The notes below the pieces were generated by a model. That model was not told the origin of the DNA, made no database searches, and saw only the letters and a program-made list of their open reading frames with translations. The position numbers and the translations under genes are program-made. A stretch of 64,000 nucleotides of DNA from positions 4,026,001-4,090,000 of the forward strand of contig NZ_AP019807.1 of assembly GCF_007183175.1 (NCBI RefSeq). Reading direction: 5' to 3'. This document shows positions 55,686 through 63,726 of this stretch, piece after piece. Origin of the DNA: Microbulbifer sp. GL-2. GTDB lineage: Bacteria; Pseudomonadota; Gammaproteobacteria; Pseudomonadales; Cellvibrionaceae. Positions within the stretch are counted from its first letter, which is position 1. Each line of letters begins with the position of its first letter.

Positions 55686-55728
55686 TGTGATATGTAATAG
55701 AGAATAATGATCGCATCATTAAACATAA

Positions 55729-55865
55729 GACCTGATTGCTCAATACGGCATCTGCGAACGATTCCATAAAACAATTTTAAACGATCAGGATATTGAATTG
55801 TGCAGGTGATTTTTGGCTCATGATGAAATCGGCTACAAGAAAAACGTTTGCACGCCAAATTACCA
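55729..55865 (+). mobile_element. IS481/IS3-type transposase C-terminal remnant
   Basis: Starting near 55735 the plus strand encodes QYGICERFHKTILND, matching the conserved C-terminal part of rve-domain transposases of IS481/IS3 type (T-N-G-x-x-E-R-F-H-K-T-I-L). A stop codon at 55807 and lack of the rest show that it is a decayed fragment. No intact ends or target duplications are seen. Confidence 0.6.
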
Positions 55866-56091
55866 CAATGCGTAGTGTCCAAGTAGAGTTTATGGACTTC
55901 ACCCGCTCAATGGCCTCAACCTCTTGGTTAGAGATACCCGTTAAAGTATTTCAGACCCTCTCGTGGCTGATTTTGGAATAGGGTGTGAAGAGTTTTTGGC
56001 CAGTTTTGTAAATTGGTTGTGATTTTTAATCTGAGGCTCCTTGGCCCTATATACATACTCAAGGTACATGAACACCGACCTTTAAGTCACA

Positions 56092-56490
56092 CTAAATAAG
56101 CCCATTGTTCGAAATTGCTCGATGGATCTTTTTACATAGACGGCCAAATTTATTAACGTCGCCAAGAGTAGGGGTCTCGCCTTTTTCGAGTTTCTGCTCC
56201 CAATCTATGATTTCATTATCTAATAGCTCCAAGAGTTTCTTTGGGCAGACTTTACAGGGGCCAGCACAGAGCTGAGCAGCGGGCATAGTGAATGGCAGTA
56301 CCTCCCGCGCTTGCTGGATAATTTGAAGGATCGCAGTACTGGTATTTGGTTTTACGGTTTTAGGCAAGGCCATAAGTATCTCAGATGGATTCGATCCTGG
56401 GAAAGGGCACATTTTCTGGTGGTAATAAATACAACCACCGGGACGCAACCAGCTATCGGCTAGGACCGTTGAGCGTCCCTTGAATTCCAT
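56092..56490 (-). CDS. Conserved cysteine-rich protein of unknown function
   Basis: This 132-residue cytosolic protein carries seven to eight cysteines in the patterns RPGGCIYYHQKMCPFPGS (~16-33) and LCAGPCKVCPKKL (~74-86), likely a metal or Fe-S site. I recall conserved hypothetical proteins of this pattern from pseudomonads (start like MEF-GRS, end like NGLI). It stands alone in this region, upstream of and divergent from a tyrosine recombinase gene. Confidence 0.65.
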   Translation of the reverse strand: MEFKGRSTVLADSWLRPGGCIYYHQKMCPFPGSNPSEILMALPKTVKPNTSTAILQIIQQAREVLPFTMPAAQLCAGPCKVCPKKLLELLDNEIIDWEQKLEKGETPTLGDVNKFGRLCKKIHRAISNNGLI

Positions 56491-57217
56491 TCAGTTCACT
56501 GGCTTTGCCCTGTGTATTAAGCACTTAACAGTTTTTTCCACTACGGCAGGCTGATTCGATGGACAATCGTCGAAAATGGGCGGTTATTGCTGCGGTGGGG
56601 GTAGAGCTATCATTCCGGTAACACCTGTAAGTGATGACCTTATACGGTAATAATTCTCACTTGTATTACAAGCGGGCAAAAGTGGTAGGTCTGTGTGATG
56701 AGAAATTTAGCTGGATAGAGCAGAGCCTAGCTGGGCTTGTTCAGGGTGAATGGGTGGGTATGCCCGTGCTTTTATCAAGGATAAGTTAAAGGAAGTGGAA
56801 CTTGCTGAGAGTAATGTAAGAAACGACATGCAGTCTGCTTTTATTTCCTATTAAATCGGGGAGATATCACCATCCCGTTTAAATGGTCAACTTTGTTTCT
56901 GTTCATCAGATGAATTGGGTATTCGTATGGATCTAATGATGCATCCTTCGAGCGATCAACACGAAGGTCAGTGAGGATTCTGCACTTAACCATTTTTGCT
57001 AACGAGGTACAGCCACTTCGGGACTTCCTCGCGAGCATAAACACCGACCTGATTAACCTAATGGGAGCGCTACAGGAAATCATCGGAGAGCTTGATCTGA
57101 TCACTGTTCGACACGAACACCGCAATCAATCGTTCGGAAAACAGGGTCAAACTTGGCTATCGGAATTAGCTGCCAAGAAAAAATTGAAAACGTGAGGGGG
57201 ATCAATAGGTTGTGGTA
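56491..57217. other. ~730-bp region with fragmentary frames
   Basis: There is no confident gene. A 51-codon frame (56634-56789) and a 74-codon frame (56971-57195, GTG start, ending AAKKKLKT) have no recognised family. The second has a helical, Leu-rich composition and GAAGG three bases before GTG, so it might be a small protein or a remnant. Confidence 0.3.
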
Positions 57218-57243
57218 ATTCCGATATTTGTGAATATCGGAAT
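57218..57243. promoter_or_regulatory. Perfect 11-bp inverted repeat upstream of the recombinase gene
   Basis: ATTCCGATATT (57218-57228) and AATATCGGAAT (57233-57243) flank a 4-base loop TGTG, 65 bp before the recombinase start. ATATTTGT is repeated at 57224 and 57240. It could be an operator or a recombinase core-like site. Confidence 0.6.
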
Positions 57244-57307
57244 ATTTGTAAGTGGAGTGTTTTCCCGTATACTTAGCCGCATTCAAACAACAACCTCCAG
57301 TATTTTT

Positions 57308-58561
57308 ATGTCTGCCACCAGCCAACCTCCAGCGCCGATCATCGACAACCTCAGCAATCTTGAGAATCCATTTCGCTGCACAAGCTTTTCATCGGGCCGG
57401 TATCTCAAAAAGCAGATCCCTGGTGCTGATACTGATCTGGAGTTCGCGCTTAAGTTTCTATACAGCTACAACGGCAGCCAGGCAACATTTAATAGTTACC
57501 GCCGTGAGATCGAACGGCTGCTGCAATGGACGTGGCGTGTTGAAGAAGCATCAATCATGACGCTCAAACGCGAACACATTGAGGACTTTGTACAGTTTTG
57601 CATTGAGCCACCAATCGCTTGGATCGGTACCAAAAACGTAGCCAGGTTCAAGACACGTAATGGTGAGCGCGAAGTAAATGCAGATTGGCGACCATTTGTA
57701 GTCAGTGTCTCTAAGGTTGAGTTTCGAGCTGGTAAGACGGCTTCACCTAAAGACTTTCGTTCATCCCAGGCCTCTATCAAGTGCACCTTTACCGCTTTGT
57801 CATCCTTTTTTGACTTCCTATATCAGGAAGGCCTGGTCCCAGCCAATCCTGTAGCTCTAATCCGCCAGAAAAGTAAGTTTGTGCGGCGCCAACAGCAAAG
57901 CCAGGTAGTACGCCGTATCAGTAATTTGCAATGGGATTACGTACTGGAAACCGCCGAGGTCATGGCTGAAATGTCACCTGGTGACCATGAGCGTACCTTA
58001 TTTATTATGAACGCCCTATTCGCCATGTATCTGCGAATCTCTGAATTGGTTGCCGATGAGAGATCAGCTCCTGTTATGGGTGATTTCAAGAAAGATCGCG
58101 ACGGAAACTGGTGGTTTCATGTCACAGGAAAAGGGAATAAAGGCCGAGCCATCACCGTCTGTGACCAAATGTTAAACGCCCTGAAGCGCTACAGAAACCA
58201 TTTGCAGCTCCCTGCTCTGCCCAGTATCAACGAACAGACACCACTAGTGCAAAAATTCCGAGGTAAAGGCCCGGTTACAAGTACACGGCAGGTACGAATT
58301 ATTGTACAAAACTGTTTTGATGCAGCCTACCAGCGCATGCTGGAAGAAGGCCTGGGTGAAGATGCCGAGGACCTGAAGGCCGCAACAGTACACTGGCTGA
58401 GACATACCGGTATCTCAGAAGATGTGAAATACCGACCCCGTGAACATGTCCGTGACGACGCCGGTCATGCGAGTATGGCTACCACTGATCGGTATATCGA
58501 TTCGGATATGCGTGAGCGGCATGAAAGTGGACGCAGTAAGCGGGTTAAGGAAATGGAATAG
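57308..58561 (+). CDS. Site-specific tyrosine recombinase (phage integrase family)
   Basis: This ~417-residue recombinase has an N-terminal core-binding SAM-like domain (~50-190, TFNSYRREIERLLQW) and a catalytic domain (~225-410) with Arg in YLRISELVAD, Lys in VTGKGNKGRAI, HWLRHTG (His-x-x-Arg), GHAS and the nucleophile Tyr in TTDRYIDSD. The longer frame from 57212 would start inside the inverted repeat region, so ATG 57308 is preferred. It lacks the IntI-specific insertion. It may act on a local or mobile target, or be a domesticated chromosomal recombinase; no att duplication was recognised. Confidence 0.85.
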   Translation: MSATSQPPAPIIDNLSNLENPFRCTSFSSGRYLKKQIPGADTDLEFALKFLYSYNGSQATFNSYRREIERLLQWTWRVEEASIMTLKREHIEDFVQFCIEPPIAWIGTKNVARFKTRNGEREVNADWRPFVVSVSKVEFRAGKTASPKDFRSSQASIKCTFTALSSFFDFLYQEGLVPANPVALIRQKSKFVRRQQQSQVVRRISNLQWDYVLETAEVMAEMSPGDHERTLFIMNALFAMYLRISELVADERSAPVMGDFKKDRDGNWWFHVTGKGNKGRAITVCDQMLNALKRYRNHLQLPALPSINEQTPLVQKFRGKGPVTSTRQVRIIVQNCFDAAYQRMLEEGLGEDAEDLKAATVHWLRHTGISEDVKYRPREHVRDDAGHASMATTDRYIDSDMRERHESGRSKRVKEME

Positions 58562-58576
58562 TCTTGTCCCCTACTC

Positions 58577-59161
58577 TCAATTCACCAATGCTTCTGATTT
58601 TCCGTCTCCCGTCAGGCATTTATAGCGAAGGATCACCCCGCCCGAACCAATGGCATTTGCCTCTATGAGTTCAAAGTTTTTCTGGATGGAGTCGTTTTTA
58701 AATAGAGGCGAGCCTGCTCCAAGGGCGATGGGCGCGAGGCATATCCGGCATTCGTCGACAAGGCCTTCTTTAAACAGAGTAGCTACAAGGTCTGCACTAC
58801 CAAATACAAAGATATCCTTCTTTTTCGTTTCTTCCTTAAGGGTTCGAACATACTCTGCAGCCTCACCTTTTAAAAGCCGCGTATTTGCCCAGCTAGCTGT
58901 ATGGAGTGTCCGCGTGATGACAGCCTTTTCAAGCGTATTCATCATATCCGCAATCGGACCAGTTTCATTCCGCCAATAATCGGCCATCCCCTCATAGGTA
59001 CGGCGTCCAAATAACAAGGTGCCGATCTCATTGCCCTGGTGGAGTGAGAAGGCTTCTAACTCGTCCCCCCACACTGTTTCGTGATGGTCCAGCGCCCAGG
59101 GTCTGGTGCCTTCAAAGCACCCATCTAACGTCATTACATTCCAAACAACTAAACGTCTCAC
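58577..59161 (-). CDS. DHFR/RibD C-terminal-domain family reductase (first copy)
   Basis: This 194-residue protein of the dihydrofolate-reductase fold (RibD_C) starts RRLVVWNVMTLDGCFEG, with GTLLFGRRTYEGMADYW (~45-60), IFVFGSADLVATLFKEGLVDECRICLAPIALGAG (~115-150). Most members bind NADPH and their reactions are unknown. The start is GTG behind AGGAG. It is the last gene of a run of minus-strand small-enzyme genes and ends 16 bp from the convergent recombinase. A second family member lies at 62021-62644. Confidence 0.85.
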   Translation of the reverse strand: MRRLVVWNVMTLDGCFEGTRPWALDHHETVWGDELEAFSLHQGNEIGTLLFGRRTYEGMADYWRNETGPIADMMNTLEKAVITRTLHTASWANTRLLKGEAAEYVRTLKEETKKKDIFVFGSADLVATLFKEGLVDECRICLAPIALGAGSPLFKNDSIQKNFELIEANAIGSGGVILRYKCLTGDGKSEALVN

Positions 59162-59389
59162 GTTCTGTTTCTCCTAAACGAGTGGAATCATAATCTGGAA
59201 CGACAACGGCAAAACGCAGACCCGATATCACTTCCTGTCAACAGCAGCAGAAAGCGCATAATTTACATCCAGTATGCTTAAAAGCAGACCGTCATTGAGT
59301 GCCGCTTTTATAATCAATGCCCGTTTTTTGGGTGAGCAGGTAAAAGCTTCCTCCCGTTGTAACTAGACAATACGTGGCAGACACCCTTA

Positions 59390-60085
59390 TCAGTCATATT
59401 CATTGTGTCTCCGCCACCAATGATAAGGCGGTGTCTGCTGAGTACCTTCGGGGGCATCTTCCCAGCTCTCCTGGCGACCAAGTGGCGTGAGATCTAGGAG
59501 CGTCCACACTGTGCCAAGTGTCTCAACACCTCGGCCGTCCGTGTAATAGGTTCGATAGATATCATCTCCATCGCGATAAAAGACGTTGAGGCCAAATCCA
59601 GTAGTCACGTCGAAATCAGCGTTGAAGTTATCCTTCGTCTCGTACCAAGGGATTGCCCAACCCATACATTTCTGGAATGCCTCTATCTCAATGATCGGCG
59701 CTCTTGAAACGAAGGCAAGAGAGGTATCTCTCGCATGCAGATGTGCAAGATGAGGTATCTGATCGGCTACCATGCAGCAGCCTTCGCAGGGGCTGGGATC
59801 ATCGGGCCTCAACATATGGTGGTAAACGATCAATTGAGTACGGTCGTCGAACAGCTCAGCCAGAGTTCGGCCGCCTTCAGGGCCCGTAAAGGCATAATTT
59901 TGGTCGACCTTCACCCACCCCGAATGCCGGCGTTTTTCTGCCAACCGATCATGCGCATGGGTCAGCTCCTTTTCTGCCTTGCGGAGTTTAGCGAGTTCAT
60001 CCTTCCAGGCCATGGGCGACACAATGTGCCGGATGACTCCAGAGATCTGCTTAGTTTTCCTGCTTTGAATTTCGATCATAATCAA
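59390..60085 (-). CDS. DUF899 family thioredoxin-like protein
   Basis: This 231-residue protein matches DUF899: WKDELAKLRKAEKELTHAHDRLAEKRR helix (~27-53), YAFTGPEGGRTLAELF, then YHHMLRPDDPSPCEGCCMVADQIPHLAHLHARDTSLAFVSRAP. The CEGCC is in the thioredoxin-like active position. The end is WWRRHNEYD. The family is uncharacterised; a redox role is inferred from the cysteines. The first 25 residues are not family-like and ATG further in (Met25, MAWKDEL) is possible. Confidence 0.85.
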   Translation of the reverse strand: MIMIEIQSRKTKQISGVIRHIVSPMAWKDELAKLRKAEKELTHAHDRLAEKRRHSGWVKVDQNYAFTGPEGGRTLAELFDDRTQLIVYHHMLRPDDPSPCEGCCMVADQIPHLAHLHARDTSLAFVSRAPIIEIEAFQKCMGWAIPWYETKDNFNADFDVTTGFGLNVFYRDGDDIYRTYYTDGRGVETLGTVWTLLDLTPLGRQESWEDAPEGTQQTPPYHWWRRHNEYD

Positions 60086-60124
60086 CTCCCGGTCATAAGT
60101 TGAGTGGAAAGCTTCTCTGTGAGT

Positions 60125-60607
60125 TCAAACTTCCTCGACCGCCGCCTCGATCATTGCGATATCGATCTTGCGCATAGTCATCATCGCCTCAAAGGCCCGT
60201 TTCGCCTTATTTCGATCAGGGTTTGTTGTAAGATCTAGAAGCTGCCTAGGCGTAATTTGCCAGGAGTGTCCCCAACGATCCTTGCACCATCCACAGGCGC
60301 TTTCTTGCCCGCCATTACTAACAATTGCCTCCCAGTAGCAGTCGGTTTCTTCCTGGTTTTCGGTAATAACCATGAAACTGACCGATTCATTCGGCGTAAA
60401 ATTTGGACCGCCATTCAGGCCGAGAAATTTGCGTCCGAGTACGGTGAATTCGACAGTGAGTTCGTTGCCTTCCTGACCGCCGGGATAGTCAGTTACCGCT
60501 TGATTAACTCGGTCGACAAAACTGTCTGGAAAGGTGGCGGCATAGAATTCCGCTGCCTTCTTCGCTTCGCCGTGGTTAAACCACAGACAGTTGACGAGTT
60601 CAGTCAT
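60125..60607 (-). CDS. VOC-superfamily protein (PhnB/3-demethylubiquinone-9-methyltransferase-like)
   Basis: This 160-residue glyoxalase/VOC-fold protein of PhnB type has LVNCLWFNHGEAKKAAEFYAATFPDS start, FTVLGRKFLGLNGGPNFTPNESVSFMVITENQEETDCYWEAI and CGWCKDRWGHSWQITP near the middle. ATG 60607 is preceded by GAGGAGAAG; the frame open to 60709 adds 34 unlike residues. The reaction is unknown. It is a member of the minus-strand small-enzyme cluster. Confidence 0.85.
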   Translation of the reverse strand: MTELVNCLWFNHGEAKKAAEFYAATFPDSFVDRVNQAVTDYPGGQEGNELTVEFTVLGRKFLGLNGGPNFTPNESVSFMVITENQEETDCYWEAIVSNGGQESACGWCKDRWGHSWQITPRQLLDLTTNPDRNKAKRAFEAMMTMRKIDIAMIEAAVEEV

Positions 60608-60811
60608 ATTTCTTCTCCTCATACTTTGGATGGTTTGATTGTTTGGTGTATTGAAAGTCTCATGCCAATCGCTCATGTTTCGGTAAGATCGTTGGTGATC
60701 TCGAACCAAGACTTCTTTCGAACCAATGAAAATTAAAGTTCACATATGTAGCTGTAAACACGTTGACTATTTTCAATTAGGCTCTGTATTAGGTGGTATT
60801 GGCATTTATGG

Positions 60812-61228
60812 TCATATAGCGTCCTCCGGCGGGTGCTCCGCGAACCACTCGACGATTTTGGGCATGCTCATCTCAAACGGTCCGCCCATATAGACGTTAA
60901 GAACACCAGCACGCTGATCACTACGGTTTTCAAAGTCGTGCTGGACACCGGGAGGTATGAAAATGAACGTACCTTTTTTCGCATCGCGCCACCGATCATC
61001 CACCAGGAATGCCATCCTGCCTTCCAACACATAAAAAAGCTCAAACTCAGATTTATGCGAGTGTACCCCAAAGCCTTTAGTGTTCGGTTCAATCCACCAT
61101 TCCGACACTGCGCATTGATTTGCTGTCTCCTCGCCGTCAGCTTTGAAGATAGCCGCGATGCGTCCCATATCATAAGTTCGCCCGCCTTCAGGTTCGATAA
61201 AAACCTCTGCCCCTTTGGTGTTAATCAT
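60812..61228 (-). CDS. Cupin-domain protein
   Basis: This 138-residue single cupin has the first motif as HSHKSEFELFYVLEGRMAFL (metal-binding His, His, Glu) and the second as GTFIFIPPGVQHDFEN (His). Single-domain cupins can be isomerases, dioxygenases or sensors; no substrate is indicated. Member of the minus-strand cluster. Confidence 0.86.
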   Translation of the reverse strand: MINTKGAEVFIEPEGGRTYDMGRIAAIFKADGEETANQCAVSEWWIEPNTKGFGVHSHKSEFELFYVLEGRMAFLVDDRWRDAKKGTFIFIPPGVQHDFENRSDQRAGVLNVYMGGPFEMSMPKIVEWFAEHPPEDAI

Positions 61229-61355
61229 GCATGGCGACCTCCGTATTCTCCCGAGAAAGATATTCTGTTAACTCGCCAAGCATGATAAAGATCACCTAGG
61301 CCAAGTTACCAAGACTTGTTGCCCCGTAGTGGTTTGATAATCCATAGCTCCATTT

Positions 61356-61982
61356 CTACCGTTCCATAGCGCCTTTTCCAGCGATTATTTTGTTTCGAAA
61401 CTTCGCTATTCTCGAAACGCGTGTAGCCGATTTTTTGGCTGAATTTAGGTTGAAGGCATAGCTTCTCTGACGCCCCGGTGTTAATGCATGAAACGCTTCC
61501 GCAAGCTCAGGATCGGCATCCATCGCTTCTATCAATTCATCGGGAAGCTCGATATCGCGTTCTATTTTTGGGGGCTTAACGCCCGCCTTAGCATAACCCT
61601 TAGCTTCCTCAATATAGGCTCGCATGACTGGTGTGAGTTTTTCCACCTGGTCATTGGCCTTTAGGGGGATCATATGAGCGTGCTGAACGTTGGCGCCGCG
61701 TTTTTGAAGGAGGCCTTCGGGATCTTTCAAAAGGGCTGCATTCATGAAGCTAATGAGGAATTCTTCTCGAAATGCCCCCAGAATAACGATGTTCCGACCG
61801 GCAAATGTGTAACAAGGCTGGCCCCATTTAACGACCTCCTCCAGGTCCATGCTCAGGCATATCCGGCGCAACTCGATTAGGCCTGTTTGCCATTTCTGGG
61901 TAGAGCAATCGGGGGTCGCGAAACGTTCACAGCGCCCGCAGCCTTTCACGAAAAAATCCTCGACATTTGAAATCATGGCCAT
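61356..61982 (-). CDS. YdeI/OmdA-type protein (DUF1801 plus bacteriocin-protection C-terminus)
   Basis: This 208-residue protein has a DUF1801-like N-terminal part (residues ~25-130, LEEVVKWGQPCYTFAGRNIVILGAFREEFLISFMNAALLKDPEG) and an OmdA/YdeI C-terminal part (~140-205, IELPDELIEAMDADPELAEAFHALTPGRQRSYAFNLNSAKKSATRVSRIAK). It has three Cys near the start (GCGRCERF). YdeI relatives affect resistance to antimicrobial peptides; function here is inferred only by family. Confidence 0.85.
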   Translation of the reverse strand: MAMISNVEDFFVKGCGRCERFATPDCSTQKWQTGLIELRRICLSMDLEEVVKWGQPCYTFAGRNIVILGAFREEFLISFMNAALLKDPEGLLQKRGANVQHAHMIPLKANDQVEKLTPVMRAYIEEAKGYAKAGVKPPKIERDIELPDELIEAMDADPELAEAFHALTPGRQRSYAFNLNSAKKSATRVSRIAKFRNKIIAGKGAMER

Positions 61983-62020
61983 TTACGTTTTCCTTAGCCT
62001 TCGGTGTTTAGCCCTATCCT

Positions 62021-62644
62021 CTATTCTGGCACTGACTGTTGATTTGCAATCTCTTCACCACCCTTCAGATATGCAGGATTTACTTCTGCGCTAGGCTGGT
62101 ATGTCATTATCGAAACTCCACTTTTTGTTACCGTTTGATCCAATAACTTTAAGGAGAGTATCGCGCTGCCCTCCGGGAATAGCCGATCACCGGAGCCAGC
62201 GACTACCGGGTAAATCTCCAGCCTTAATTCATCCAGAATTCCCGCATAAAGAAGGGAGGATACGAGCTTGCCGCTGCCGTGAATTCCTATGTTTTTACCA
62301 GCTTGGTTTTTTAGGGCAGATATCTTTTCCAAATGATCGTTGCGAACCAGGGAGATATTATTCCTATCGCCCCAATGAACTTTACGTAAAGTATTGGAAA
62401 TGACAAATTTATTAATACCATTAATATGATCAGCGAAGGGTTGAATGTCAGATGTAGGCCAATAATCTTTCCAATCTTCATACGTTTTTCGCCCAAGCAA
62501 CATAGCATCTTCGTTTTTTACCTTTGAGAAAAAGTTATCGAGAACTTCATCATTATCCCGAAGCTCAGCTATTTGTTTATGGACCGAATCAAACTGGATA
62601 ACTCCGTCGAGCGTCATAATTAAATGTGAAACTAGCTTCCTCAT
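62021..62644 (-). CDS. DHFR/RibD C-terminal-domain family reductase (second copy)
   Basis: This 207-residue protein has the RibD_C fold: RKLVSHLIMTLDGVIQFDSV start, DAMLLGRKTYEDWKDYW (~48-64), IGIHGSGKLVSSLLYAGILDELRLEIYPVVAGSGDRLF (~118-155). It is a diverged paralogue of the protein at 58577-59161. Its ATG overlaps the stop of the decayed YciI-VOC frame upstream (ATGA), showing former translational coupling. Confidence 0.86.
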   Translation of the reverse strand: MRKLVSHLIMTLDGVIQFDSVHKQIAELRDNDEVLDNFFSKVKNEDAMLLGRKTYEDWKDYWPTSDIQPFADHINGINKFVISNTLRKVHWGDRNNISLVRNDHLEKISALKNQAGKNIGIHGSGKLVSSLLYAGILDELRLEIYPVVAGSGDRLFPEGSAILSLKLLDQTVTKSGVSIMTYQPSAEVNPAYLKGGEEIANQQSVPE

Positions 62645-62892
62645 TCAGGTCTGCTCCCTTCCCTCGCGGTTTCTGCCCTGGTGCCCTCGAAATTCAATTT
62701 TCACGGCATTCCGTACTTATCCGTCAGTAAAGCGAAATGCTCTGCCCAGAATATTTCAACGGGGGTTATTTCTATGATCCTTGCATCCTTTGCGAACGTA
62801 TCGTAGGTGCGAAGTTGCATTACATGCTGTTTGTGGTGCATCTTACCCACCTCAGCCGCTGCCGTAGCTTTGATCAGCACCAAGACTTACAT
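62641..62892 (-). pseudogene. Decayed YciI-VOC fusion remnant
   Basis: Read from ATG 62892, the second codon is TAA, and then VLVLIKATAAAEVGKM follows, like the start of YciI/DGPF-domain proteins. After only ~20 residues it changes to EIFWAEHFALLTDKYGMP, like the end of PhnB-type VOC proteins. Then TGA (62701-62703) stands where a Trp codon (TGG) would be expected, and the frame continues with KLNFEG to a TGA at 62641 that overlaps the next ATG. It looks like an internal deletion between two adjacent genes plus point stops. Confidence 0.6.
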
Positions 62893-62909
62893 TTGAAAGC
62901 TCTGGTAGG

Positions 62910-63383
62910 TCAACTTATTTCTCGTTCTGGACTTTCCACGAACTCCCCAAGTTGGGCGATGGCCTTTTCCCATCCTTTTCGTGTTCCCTCGATCATCTCT
63001 GAACCAACCAGGGAGACGATCTGTACAGTTACGTTCAGTTCTACCAGTTTCCCAAAGTCCTCAATCTCCACGGTGACCGTAGATAAGCTCAATTGCTCGT
63101 CATCGGTTTCAACGCGCTCGGTAAACAATAGTCGGTTTGGTCTACTGATGTCGTAGTAGCGAGTTTCGACAAGGAATCGAAGATTGCTCTTTCGACCACA
63201 CCGATGAACATCAACCCCTCCAACACGAAAGTTGCTTTCGAGAAACTCGATTGTTACATCCTCAGAGGGCGCCCCCCATATCGAGCGGGCCTTCGGGTCT
63301 GCCCATGCTGAAAACACATGTTCTACTGGCGCTTTTATTGTTTTGTTGATCGATATAGTGTCATGGAGTATCTGCAGGTTCAT
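62910..63383 (-). CDS. SRPBCC/AHSA1-domain protein
   Basis: This 157-residue hydrophobic-pocket protein is of the START/AHA1 type. It opens ISINKTIKAPVEHVFSAWADPKARSIWGAP, the family opening, and ends GWEKAIAQLGEFVES, the C-terminal helix. ATG 63383 has GAGGG upstream; the frame to 63431 adds 16 unlike residues. AHSA1-type genes commonly sit with an ArsR regulator, as here. Ligand unknown. Confidence 0.86.
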   Translation of the reverse strand: MNLQILHDTISINKTIKAPVEHVFSAWADPKARSIWGAPSEDVTIEFLESNFRVGGVDVHRCGRKSNLRFLVETRYYDISRPNRLLFTERVETDDEQLSLSTVTVEIEDFGKLVELNVTVQIVSLVGSEMIEGTRKGWEKAIAQLGEFVESPEREIS

Positions 63384-63726
63384 AGTATTCCCTCTGTCAC
63401 CCTTGCTAGTTAAGCAATGGCGGCTCCACACCCATCTTAGTTAGCCATTTAGATAACTATAAAAAACAACAATAGTTAGGTCAATGGATAACTAATAAAT
63501 GGTTCAAATGAGTAAGGGAGTTAGCATGCGCCTAGCATTCAATGGGTGGAAGAGCCGTCAATCCATGTAATTTAGGGTACCGGATAGCCCACTGCACAAT
63601 GAATATGCTCGCCAAGAACAGATTCGTTATAGCACCAGCTGACAATGACACGGTTCTGGTTCTCGTTAGAATAGTGAGTAGTGGCCTATAGGATTCGTAA
63701 TACAAGCAAATGCATTTCTGATGTAG

